Positions 1-5,802 of a DNA stretch of 8,961 bases are shown piece after piece. The notes under the pieces are model-generated. The model was not told where the DNA came from, did no database searches, and was given only the letters and a program-made list of their open reading frames with translations. Within the stretch, counting starts at the first letter, position 1; every line of letters starts with the position of its first letter. Location of the stretch: contig PMFP01000105.1 in NCBI GenBank assembly GCA_003155175.1, positions 14,443 through 23,403 on the forward strand, in the 5' to 3' direction. Source of the DNA: Vulcanimicrobiota bacterium. Its GTDB lineage: Bacteria; Vulcanimicrobiota; Vulcanimicrobiia; Vulcanimicrobiales; Vulcanimicrobiaceae. Both the position numbers and the translations under genes were made by a program.

Positions 1-179
1 GCCGGCATTGCGGCGGATGCAGCGTCGACCATGGAGCGCGCGCCGGCCGCTCGCGCGACCGCTTGAACGCGCGCACGATCGAGCGGAAGGATTCCCAATG
101 CGAAACCCGCTACGCCGATCGCAGTGATGCACACCCAGAGCGCGACCGTTTGCGGCACGACGGGCCCGGCGTCACTCAC
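1..179 (-). CDS. pilO: PilO-like alignment-complex protein, 3' part outside the window
   Basis: Only the first 59 codons are present and the frame is open to the left edge. The GTG at 179 overlaps the pilN stop (GTGA). The visible part has a ten-residue cytoplasmic tail, one hydrophobic segment (about 11-31, VALWVCITAIGVAGFALGIL) and the start of an alanine/arginine-rich helix (DRARVQAVARAAGARSM, 34-50), which is the N-terminal plan of PilO: tail, single membrane helix, coiled coil. PilO forms a heterodimer with PilN and contacts PilP or PilQ. The identity is inferred from this topology and from the pilM-pilN-X order, since the diagnostic C-terminal domain is not in the window. Confidence 0.6.
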   Translation of the reverse strand, partial: MSDAGPVVPQTVALWVCITAIGVAGFALGILPLDRARVQAVARAAGARSMVDAASAAMP

Positions 180-712
180 GGCGACGCTTCGATCGTAAGC
201 GTGAACCGGGCGGGCTGCGAACCTGCCGCGCCGTCAACCCGTACGAGCACGGGAAACTGCGTCTCAAAGGCGCCGAACATGCCGGCGATGGCCGCCGGAT
301 CGGCCGCCGCTCCGCTCAGCGTATAACCGCCGGGGACGCGATCGATCGCCGTGAGCCACGCGTGCGCCGGGAGTGCGTTCGCAACGCGGGCTAGTCCGCC
401 GGCGACGCGCGTACCGGAGCCGCGCAGCCATCGGACGCGATCGGCGTTCTCCGAACTGCGCAGCGCTTGTCGCTGCACGCGCTCGACGGCGTCCCGGGCA
501 GCTCGCGCCGTCGCATACCGCGCCTCGTAATTTTGGGCGGCGTGCGCGGCGGCGTCGAGCGCATACGTCTCCGCCGCTACCGCGATACCGATCGCCGCCA
601 AGATGCCGCCGGCGCAGATCAGCGGCGCTCGCATGGCAGACGACGCGAACGCCGCCCTCAGCGTCTCGGGCAGCGCACGCTCGCCGTCGCGAAGAAAGTC
701 AAAGCGCTTCAT
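176..712 (-). CDS. pilN: Type IV pilus alignment-complex protein PilN
   Basis: Bitopic inner-membrane protein that pairs with PilO in the periplasm and with PilM in the cytoplasm. The 178 residues follow the PilN plan: a short cytoplasmic tail (MKRFDFLRDGERALPE, 1-16), one membrane segment (about 30-47), a helical, charge-rich linker likely to form a coiled coil (about 52-98), and a C-terminal ferredoxin-like region with AWLTAIDRVPGGYTLSGAA (118-136) and an ending of alternating beta strands. The tail replaces the usual INLLP motif that inserts into PilM with FDFLRD, a divergent version. The ATG overlaps the pilM stop (ATGA) and the TGA overlaps the GTG of the next gene (GTGA). Sequence alone would support this only moderately; position after pilM makes it firm. 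Confidence 0.82.
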   Translation of the reverse strand: MKRFDFLRDGERALPETLRAAFASSAMRAPLICAGGILAAIGIAVAAETYALDAAAHAAQNYEARYATARAARDAVERVQRQALRSSENADRVRWLRGSGTRVAGGLARVANALPAHAWLTAIDRVPGGYTLSGAAADPAAIAGMFGAFETQFPVLVRVDGAAGSQPARFTLTIEASP

Positions 713-1668
713 GCGCCGGCGTCCCAATATGCCAAACCGACGGCAAGCGCCCAATCCGGGAGAGCGGCGGCGATCACGTCGTCGGGATATGCGTCGCCGG
801 AGAACGTCGCCGGCACGCCGCTTGCGATCCGCGCGCCGGTCTCGCGCTCCATGTCGCGAGCCAGGCCTGCCAGACGCGACCCGTTCCCGACGACGGCCAG
901 CGTGCGAACCGGGGCTCCCCGGCGCAGGCGAGCGACCGCGGCGCTCACCGAAGCGACGAGCTCGCGCTTTTCGGTTACGGCGACGCCGCCTGCCCCGAGC
1001 GCGAGCTTACGTTCTTCAGCCAGCGCCTCTTCCAGGGCGAGTTCGTTTCCGATCGCGCGCGTCATTGCCGACCCGCCCGCAGAAACCAGCGCGCTAGCCG
1101 CGGCCGCCGGCGCCATAATGTGAACGGATGTGCGGTGAAGCCCTACGTCAACGACGACGTCGGCCCCGGGAAGGGCGCGTCTCAACGCGTACGCATCCAG
1201 ATCGACGGCGGCGAGTCTCAACCGGGCGGCCTCGACGATGCGCCGGGCGCGAGAGAGCGCCGACGACCGCGCGAGGCCGGCAGCGTAGAGCGCCGTTTCG
1301 CGATCGACGGCGTGCAGCCGCGAAACCACCGGGTCGGCCGAAACGTCCCAGCCGGCAGAATGCTCCGCCTCGAATCGGGCGGACCGCCGTCGCTCGCGCG
1401 CGCTCATCTTTGGAAACGCTCGCAAGGCGACCGTCGCGTCGGGCGGGCGCAGCGCAGTGACGCATCGGCGCTCGCTTGCGCCGAGCGTTCCAGCCGCCTC
1501 CCGAACGGCGTCGACGGCAGCCAGGACCGGATCGCCCTGGGATGGCAGCGGCTGGGTAGCGACGGCCCGGAGTCGCCGCTCGCCCGCGCCGTTGCGCTCG
1601 GCGCATGCGATGCGCACGTGCGTCGATCCGATGTCGATCCCCAGCGCGAGCGCGCGCCAACGGCTCAT
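709..1668 (-). CDS. pilM: Type IV pilus assembly protein PilM (actin-like ATPase fold)
   Basis: Cytoplasmic actin/FtsA-like protein that binds the N-terminal tail of PilN and links the motor to the alignment complex. The 319 residues show the nucleotide-binding landmarks: phosphate-1 loop LGIDIGSTHVRIA (9-21), phosphate-2 loop VVVDVGLHRTSVHI (171-184) and the adenosine-side VVGNGSRLAGLARDMERETG (259-278), closing with WALAVGLAYW (306-315), where PilM proteins usually carry a similar A-x-GLA helix. The AFPKMSARERRRSARFEAE stretch (84-102) matches the PilM region that reads P-x-M-x-x-x-E-x-x-x-x-I-x-x-E. An ATG at 1668 overlapping the pilD stop (ATGA) was chosen over a TTG three codons upstream. 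It ends in an ATGA overlap with pilN. Sequence divergence is high, so the call rests on fold motifs and on its place before pilN and pilO. Confidence 0.88.
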   Translation of the reverse strand: MSRWRALALGIDIGSTHVRIACAERNGAGERRLRAVATQPLPSQGDPVLAAVDAVREAAGTLGASERRCVTALRPPDATVALRAFPKMSARERRRSARFEAEHSAGWDVSADPVVSRLHAVDRETALYAAGLARSSALSRARRIVEAARLRLAAVDLDAYALRRALPGADVVVDVGLHRTSVHIMAPAAAASALVSAGGSAMTRAIGNELALEEALAEERKLALGAGGVAVTEKRELVASVSAAVARLRRGAPVRTLAVVGNGSRLAGLARDMERETGARIASGVPATFSGDAYPDDVIAAALPDWALAVGLAYWDAGA

Positions 1669-2264
1669 GCGGCCCAAGACGGCACGATTGCAGCCAACAC
1701 CGTCGCGACGGCGAGGTAGGGAGCGAATGCGATGCGTTCACCGAAGCGGCGGCGCCTCCGAAGAAGTCCCGGCAGCACCGACAGCGCACCGATGACGAAG
1801 GCAACGCCGATTGCGTGCACGACGAGCGGAGCGCCCAGCGCGGCGCCCGCGACCGCCCCCAATTTCACGTCGCCCCAGCCGAGACCACGGCGATGCGTCG
1901 CGAAGTGCACCGCGGCGAGCAACGCGAAGCCCGACCACGCGCCCACTACGGCGCCCGTCACGTGTTGTACGCCTGGAAGAGCGGACGCGCACCAGCACGC
2001 GATCACGCCGAGCGCCGCGACTTCGTCGAAGATCAGGCCGGTCGCGACGTCCGTGACGGTGCAGAGAGCCGCCGCGATGCATCCGATTGCTGCGGCCGCG
2101 TTTGCGTGCCCCCGTACGAACGCCGTTACGGCGACCGCGGCGGGGATGCCGCCCGCGACGTACGCAGCCGGCGCGATGTGCCGCATCGTCACGACGGACA
2201 TCCGCGACGCTGCGACGGCGGATAGCGCGACCGTTACCGCCGCAATCAAGACGAAGCCAAGCAT
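1665..2264 (-). CDS. pilD: Prepilin peptidase PilD (A24 aspartic protease), peptidase domain only
   Basis: Integral membrane aspartic protease that cleaves prepilin leaders on the cytoplasmic side after the conserved glycine. The 199 residues are almost entirely hydrophobic with six or seven likely membrane segments. The two catalytic aspartates are in the expected places: D72 in TDVATGLIFD (71-80) and D132 in the GxGD-type motif GLGWGDVKLGA (127-137). The C-terminal IAFAPYLAVATVLA (178-191) matches the family end. Typical PilD proteins have about 260-290 residues, with an N-terminal cysteine-containing loop and methylase region; both are absent, as in the short TadV/CpaA/FlaK-type peptidases. 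N-methylation of the pilin is therefore uncertain. The start is set by AAGGA seven bases upstream. A longer frame up to 2615 exists, but it is a shadow over the TPR gene. The TGA overlaps the ATG of pilM (ATGA). Confidence 0.88.
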   Translation of the reverse strand: MLGFVLIAAVTVALSAVAASRMSVVTMRHIAPAAYVAGGIPAAVAVTAFVRGHANAAAAIGCIAAALCTVTDVATGLIFDEVAALGVIACWCASALPGVQHVTGAVVGAWSGFALLAAVHFATHRRGLGWGDVKLGAVAGAALGAPLVVHAIGVAFVIGALSVLPGLLRRRRRFGERIAFAPYLAVATVLAAIVPSWAA

Positions 2265-2271
2265 GCAAGAA

Positions 2272-2276
2272 TCCTT
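2272..2276 (-). promoter_or_regulatory. Ribosome binding site of pilD
   Basis: AAGGA on the minus strand, seven bases before the ATG at 2264. It overlaps the TAA stop of the TPR gene. It decides the pilD start, since the reading frame continues upstream without a stop. Confidence 0.65.
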
Positions 2277-2811
2277 AGTGTCTGGCGAGAGCCAGAGATG
2301 CGGGCCGAAACGATCGGTCCAGCGACAGGGCGTCACGCCAAAGGGTGCGCGCGCGGTGGCGATCTCCGGCGCGCAGCGCCGAATATCCGGCCAGCGTGAG
2401 AAGCCGCGGATCGCGTGCGCTCGACCCCGCAATGAAAAAGTCGCGCTCGGCCCGCGGGTCTTCTCCCAGGAGCCGCAACGCAAACGCTCGGTCGGCACGG
2501 ACGCGGTCGTCGAACGGATGCGCCGGGAGATAGCTCGTGGTGGCGGCGACGGCATCTTGCAAGGACCGCCGGTCCCGCAGCAGGATTGCGGAAAAAGCGT
2601 AGCGATCGATCGCAACGCCGTCGCCCGGAGCGAAGGCGAGCGCCCGATGGTAATAGGGGAGCGCGGCGGAGGCGGAACCGCGATAGAGCCGTTGGTCGCC
2701 GCGCTCGACGAGCGCCGACGAGATCTGAGGACGCAACAGCACTCCGGAAACGAGCGCGGCGCAAGCGGCCACCATGGCGTTGCGAAAGAATGTCACGTTC
2801 GTTTCCGTCAT
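2275..2811 (-). CDS. Membrane-anchored TPR-repeat protein of the pilus cluster
   Basis: The 178 residues start with a short polar stretch and one hydrophobic segment (about 11-27, AMVAACAALVSGVLL), likely a signal anchor because no lipobox or clear signal-peptidase site follows. The rest is helical and TPR-like: a first unit around 34-67 (RGDQRLYRGSASAALPYYHR and on to LAFAPGD), a degenerate middle part (about 71-130), and a clear last unit around 137-170 (LTLAGYSALRAGDRHRARTLW, then RDALSLD). TPR proteins act as scaffolds, and several pilus systems have one (PilF/PilW pilotins, Tgl), usually a lipoprotein that helps secretin assembly. That job is possible here but is not shown, because this protein has no lipidation signal. 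The ATG at 2811 overlaps the stop of the CcdA-like gene (ATGA). The frame is open further upstream to 3357, but that part is an arginine-rich shadow of the membrane gene and was not included. Confidence 0.8.
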   Translation of the reverse strand: MTETNVTFFRNAMVAACAALVSGVLLRPQISSALVERGDQRLYRGSASAALPYYHRALAFAPGDGVAIDRYAFSAILLRDRRSLQDAVAATTSYLPAHPFDDRVRADRAFALRLLGEDPRAERDFFIAGSSARDPRLLTLAGYSALRAGDRHRARTLWRDALSLDRSFRPASLALARH

Positions 2812-3416
2812 GCTATCAGCGCGTAGTACCCGGACAGGAAGAGCATGAGACCTCCGCAGACCGTGGATCCCGCAAGATGGAGTCGCTCCGGGCGAACGAG
2901 GTTTCGCAACCACGTTTCGGCGCCGGAGACCAGTACGACCGGGCCGAGCTGTCCACAAACGAATGCGGCCGTCTTGGCGACGGCACCGGCCGTTCCGTCC
3001 GGACCGGCTATGAGCGCGAGCATCGGCAAGCAGCACGGCGTCGCGATCGCGGCGGTAACGAATCCGCCCACGAACGCCGGCCCCGTCCTGACGGGCGCAT
3101 GGCCGTCGCAGCGGGCCGGGCACGACCGCGAACTTCCGAGCCACATCGTTGCCACGGCGCCCGAAAAACACGCAAGGGAAAGCAGCACGTACGATTGGCG
3201 CAATTGCGCGACGGCCGCCGCGCTCGAAACCGCTCCGGCCACGACGACGTACGCCGCCGCGGATCCGAGCGCAAAGGACAGCGTTCGGCGCGCCGCGACG
3301 AGCCGTGGCGCGTCCGCGGTCAACGCAAGCAGCGCGACGAAGCGCGGCGCGGCGCACGGGCCGCAGCCGGCGACAAAGCCGGCGCCATACGCGACTGCAA
3401 GGTCGGCGGCGTTCAC
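2808..3416 (-). CDS. CcdA/DsbD-like membrane thiol-disulfide carrier
   Basis: Proteins of this family pass reducing power from cytoplasmic thioredoxin across the membrane to extracytoplasmic thiol proteins. The 202 residues are hydrophobic with about six predicted membrane segments (roughly 8-30, 46-70, 76-93, 113-138, 147-166, 183-201). Two half-repeats are visible, each with a Cys-Pro element of the CcdA type: GCGPCAAPRF (17-26; C18, C21) and ATPCCLPML (125-133; C128, C129). A loop between segments 3 and 4 carries an extra CPARCDGH (99-106), which I do not recognise as a family feature and which could bind metal. The GTG start is two bases after the pilin stop; no strong Shine-Dalgarno is seen, so coupling is likely. 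The TGA overlaps the ATG of the TPR gene (ATGA). A role in the redox state of the two pilin cysteines is an inference from position. A different small transporter of the same fold is the main alternative. Confidence 0.78.
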   Translation of the reverse strand: MNAADLAVAYGAGFVAGCGPCAAPRFVALLALTADAPRLVAARRTLSFALGSAAAYVVVAGAVSSAAAVAQLRQSYVLLSLACFSGAVATMWLGSSRSCPARCDGHAPVRTGPAFVGGFVTAAIATPCCLPMLALIAGPDGTAGAVAKTAAFVCGQLGPVVLVSGAETWLRNLVRPERLHLAGSTVCGGLMLFLSGYYALIA

Positions 3417-3418
3417 GG

Positions 3419-3877
3419 CTACTGCGTTCCGGCCGCCGAAAAACCGCTATCGGCCGAATACTGGATATGCTGGCTAGTCGTGCCCGGCGAAATCGTCTGG
3501 AGCGTGCCCGGGTCGTGCAAGCCGGGGCAGACGATCGTGTAACCCGCCGTCGCGCTCCCCGCTTGCGTCACCGTATACTCATAGTATGCCTTCGGACCGG
3601 CGGCCGGATCGACCGGTATCTGTTTGAGGTAAGGCTGCAGGTCGGCGTTGTTCGCGTTGACCGGAACGGCGGAACCGCTGGGATATGCGTCGTGATCGCT
3701 TTCGTACAGCTCGAGAGCCGTGGCGATCTCCTTGAGATTTGCTTCACAGGCGGCCGTCTGCGCCTGGGCGCGGGCCCGCACGAAGTTCGGAACCAACATG
3801 CCAACCAGGATCGCGATGATTGCGACGACGATCATCATCTCGATCAAAGTGAATCCGCTTTCCCCTTCCTCACCCAC
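3419..3877 (-). CDS. Type IV prepilin (class III leader, pilin or GspG-like pseudopilin)
   Basis: Structural subunit of the filament, inserted in the inner membrane and processed by PilD. The 152 residues begin with an eight-residue leader ending in Gly8, then FTLIEMM with Phe9 as the new N-terminus and Glu13 at mature position +5, followed by a hydrophobic helix (about 14-30) ending VPNF. The next part, CEANLKEIATALELYESDH (44-62) and AYPSG (64-68), and the later YLKQIPVDP (83-91) and AYYEYTV (97-103) follow the plan of small T4P/GspG-like pilins. The leader is acidic (three Glu, no Lys or Arg), which is unusual. Only two cysteines are present, C44 and C117; C44 is in the helix, so the pair is not the usual C-terminal disulfide loop. 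GTG is the only usable start. The gene directly follows the sigma stop and is followed two bases later by the CcdA-like gene. Whether this is the major pilin is unknown. Confidence 0.92.
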   Translation of the reverse strand: MGEEGESGFTLIEMMIVVAIIAILVGMLVPNFVRARAQAQTAACEANLKEIATALELYESDHDAYPSGSAVPVNANNADLQPYLKQIPVDPAAGPKAYYEYTVTQAGSATAGYTIVCPGLHDPGTLQTISPGTTSQHIQYSADSGFSAAGTQ

Positions 3878-4591
3878 CTATGCGCCCTCGGCGGCCGCGT
3901 GGGCCTGGCGGATTTTCGCGAGCGCGTTGCGGTGCAGTCGCGTGGTGTGCCGGCGCGAATACCCCACGCGAACGGCGACGGCATGCAAGGGCACGCCCTT
4001 CTCGTAAATCTCCGATACGATACGCCGCTCGAGCGGCGAGAGCGGCGCAAGGAGATCCTCACGTGCCAGGGACTCGAGTTGATTCTCAAGGCAATACGAG
4101 AGCGTCGAGCGGCCCCGGTGCGAAATCGCGTCCAGCGAGACGACGCGCATCGAGTTCCGGTACGCCGCCAAGTCCCGGCAGGTCTTCTCGTCCAAGCGAA
4201 GCCTGCGCGACACCTCGCGATCGGAGGGCTCTCGTCCCGCCTCGTTGGTAAGATCGCGGCGAGCGCGGCTCCAACGCTTGTCGAGTTCGCGGAGGTGGCG
4301 GGGCGGCCTCACCGCGTGCTCGCTGTCTCGAACGTAATGCATGAGTTCGCCGAGAATGAGTATCCACGCGTAAGCCTCGAACGGCGTGCGACACGTAGGA
4401 TCGTAGCGGTCCACCGCCTTGATCAGCCCGATCGCCGCAACTTGTTCGAGATCTGCCCGATCCAACGGAGCGCGCAGGAAGCGGCGTGCGGCGCGCGCGC
4501 AAAGATATGAGTGGTCTGCGACCACGCGCGCGCGATGCTCTTCGTTACGCTCGCGAAGCCAAAGTTCCAGGAACGCGGACTTATCGATCAT
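3878..4591 (-). CDS. Sigma-70 family RNA polymerase sigma factor (group 3, SigB/SigF/FliA-like)
   Basis: Promoter-specificity subunit of RNA polymerase. The 237 residues show region 2 (about 22-92) with the diagnostic run DLEQVAAIGLIKAVDRYDP (47-65), then FEAYAWILILGELMHYVRD (71-89), which corresponds to the FxxYAxxxIxGEIxxYxRD core of SigB/SigF/FliA factors. A basic PPRHLRELDKRW (96-107) leads into region 3 (LTNEAGREPSDREVSRRL, 114-131). Region 4 (about 183-228) carries LSPLERRIVSEIYEKG and a helix-turn-helix ending YSRRHTTRLHRNALAKIR. It has no region 1 and no extra C-terminal domain, as expected for group 3. The ATG overlaps the pilC stop (ATGA). The stop TAG directly abuts the GTG of the pilin gene in the same frame. 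Its place inside a pilus operon suggests that it governs pilus or motility genes; the targets cannot be read from this window. No anti-sigma gene is visible next to it. Confidence 0.93.
   Translation of the reverse strand: MIDKSAFLELWLRERNEEHRARVVADHSYLCARAARRFLRAPLDRADLEQVAAIGLIKAVDRYDPTCRTPFEAYAWILILGELMHYVRDSEHAVRPPRHLRELDKRWSRARRDLTNEAGREPSDREVSRRLRLDEKTCRDLAAYRNSMRVVSLDAISHRGRSTLSYCLENQLESLAREDLLAPLSPLERRIVSEIYEKGVPLHAVAVRVGYSRRHTTRLHRNALAKIRQAHAAAEGA
3885..3889 (-). promoter_or_regulatory. Ribosome binding site of the pilin gene
   Basis: GAGGG on the minus strand, seven bases before the GTG at 3877, inside the last codons of the sigma gene. It supports initiation at the GTG that immediately follows the sigma stop codon, as opposed to translation only by read-through. 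Confidence 0.55.
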
Positions 4592-5802
4592 CGGAGACTC
4601 CCAACTAAAGAGTAGAACGGGACCAGAATCGCAGCGGCAATCGCTCCGACGGCGGTACCCAAGAGCAAAATGAGCGCCGGCTCCACAAGGTTTGTGAGCG
4701 CCTGGATTGTGGCGTCGAGGTCGTCCTCGTAGAAGCCGGCTAGGCGCGAGAGGAGAACGTCCAATCGTCCCGTCTCCTCACCGACGCGAACGAGGTTCAC
4801 GAACATCGCGTCGAAGAGTCCACCCGCCAACCGGTCGCTGATCGGCTGCCCTTCCCCCAGGCCGGCGCGAATTTCGGCGAGCGCGGAGCGATAAGCGTCG
4901 TGACGCACGACGTCTTCGCAGATCGTCAGCGCCGGCAGCACCTCCACCCCACATTTCAGCAGCATAGAAAGCGCCCGCGACAGGCGCGAAAGCGCGCGCT
5001 TGCGCACGAGCGTTCCGTAGACGGGCACGCGCAACTCGGAGCGACGCCACGCCGTCGCAACCGACCGCGAGCGGCCCGCGGCGAACGCGGCAGCCACGCA
5101 GGCCGAAAGGACGGCCGCAGCGGCGCACCAAGCGCGCGGTGATCCGGCAAGGTGGCCCACCCACAAGAGCGCGCGCGTCGAGGCGGGAAGCGGCACGTTC
5201 ATCTGCGCGAACATGGCGGCAAAGGCCGGCGCCGTTTGGGCGATCAACAGCCAAAGGACGGCCGCCGCCGCCACCGTGACCAAGGCCGGATATGCCAGCG
5301 CCGACGCCAGCCGGTTTTGGACGGCGCGTTCGCGTTCGGTCCACGTTGCCAAATGCTCGAAGGCTTCGTCGAGCGCCCCGGCGCGCTCGCCGGCCCGGAT
5401 GACGGCGGCTGCGATGGGCGGAAGCTCGCGCCGCCGTGCGACGCACTCCCAAAGCGGAATCCCGCCGTCGAGGTCCGCGCCGATCGAGCGTAGCGCCTCT
5501 CGAAACTGCGCGTCGGCGCACTGCGCCGTCGCGATATCGAGCGTGCGACGCAGCGGAACCCCGGCCGAGACGAGGGTCGCCATCGAGCGCATGAATGCCA
5601 CGCGCGCGCCGCGATCGGCTTGCATGCGTGAAGACAACGCCGCGAGAAACGCTCGCGGTTCGTCGGCCCGCGCAAGCGAGGTCACGAACAGCGCGCGTCC
5701 GATGAGGTGCGCAGCAGCCCGTTCCCGAGAGTCTACGTGAAGGATTCCCGACACCGCTTGGCCGTCGTAGCTCCGCGCGGTGTAGCGAAAGCCCGTCGTC
5801 AC
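4588..5802 (-). CDS. pilC: Type IV pilus inner-membrane platform protein PilC (GspF family)
   Basis: Polytopic inner-membrane protein that couples the PilB and PilT motors to pilin insertion and removal. The 404 residues match the usual length of about 400 and the two-domain GspF layout. After a short N-terminal region (FRYTARSYDG at 5-14), the first GspF domain spans about 66-190 and the second about 272-395. Family marks include SAGVPLRRTLDIA (79-91), IRAGERAGALDEAFEHLA (135-152), ALAYPALV (168-175), VRVGEETGRLD (338-348) and the C-terminal EPALILLLGTAVGAI (374-388). Likely membrane segments are at about 173-193, 223-242 and 374-398. The GTG start at 5802 overlaps the pilT TGA (GTGA) and has a GGAGG four bases upstream. 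The TGA overlaps the ATG of the sigma gene (ATGA). Nothing looks truncated. Confidence 0.95.
   Translation of the reverse strand: MTTGFRYTARSYDGQAVSGILHVDSRERAAAHLIGRALFVTSLARADEPRAFLAALSSRMQADRGARVAFMRSMATLVSAGVPLRRTLDIATAQCADAQFREALRSIGADLDGGIPLWECVARRRELPPIAAAVIRAGERAGALDEAFEHLATWTERERAVQNRLASALAYPALVTVAAAAVLWLLIAQTAPAFAAMFAQMNVPLPASTRALLWVGHLAGSPRAWCAAAAVLSACVAAAFAAGRSRSVATAWRRSELRVPVYGTLVRKRALSRLSRALSMLLKCGVEVLPALTICEDVVRHDAYRSALAEIRAGLGEGQPISDRLAGGLFDAMFVNLVRVGEETGRLDVLLSRLAGFYEDDLDATIQALTNLVEPALILLLGTAVGAIAAAILVPFYSLVGSLR
4598..4602 (-). promoter_or_regulatory. Ribosome binding site of the sigma-factor gene
   Basis: GGGAG on the minus strand, six bases before the ATG at 4591. It lies inside the last codons of pilC. 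Together with the ATGA overlap it fixes the start and suggests that the sigma gene can be translated in its own right as well as by coupling. Confidence 0.6.

Noticed and set aside
373..1719. A 448-codon open frame on the plus strand opposite pilM and pilN
   Set aside because: It is very rich in arginine and low-complexity residues, matches no family I know, and lies opposite genes with clear motifs. High-GC coding DNA often leaves such antisense frames open.
2812..3357. N-terminal extension of the TPR protein
   Set aside because: It would overlap the CcdA-like gene in another frame and is arginine-rich. The ATG at 2811 overlaps the upstream stop as ATGA, the same pattern as the other junctions.
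3149..4510. A 453-codon open frame on the plus strand opposite the pilin and sigma genes
   Set aside because: Arginine-rich shadow with no recognisable domain; it spans three well-supported genes on the other strand.
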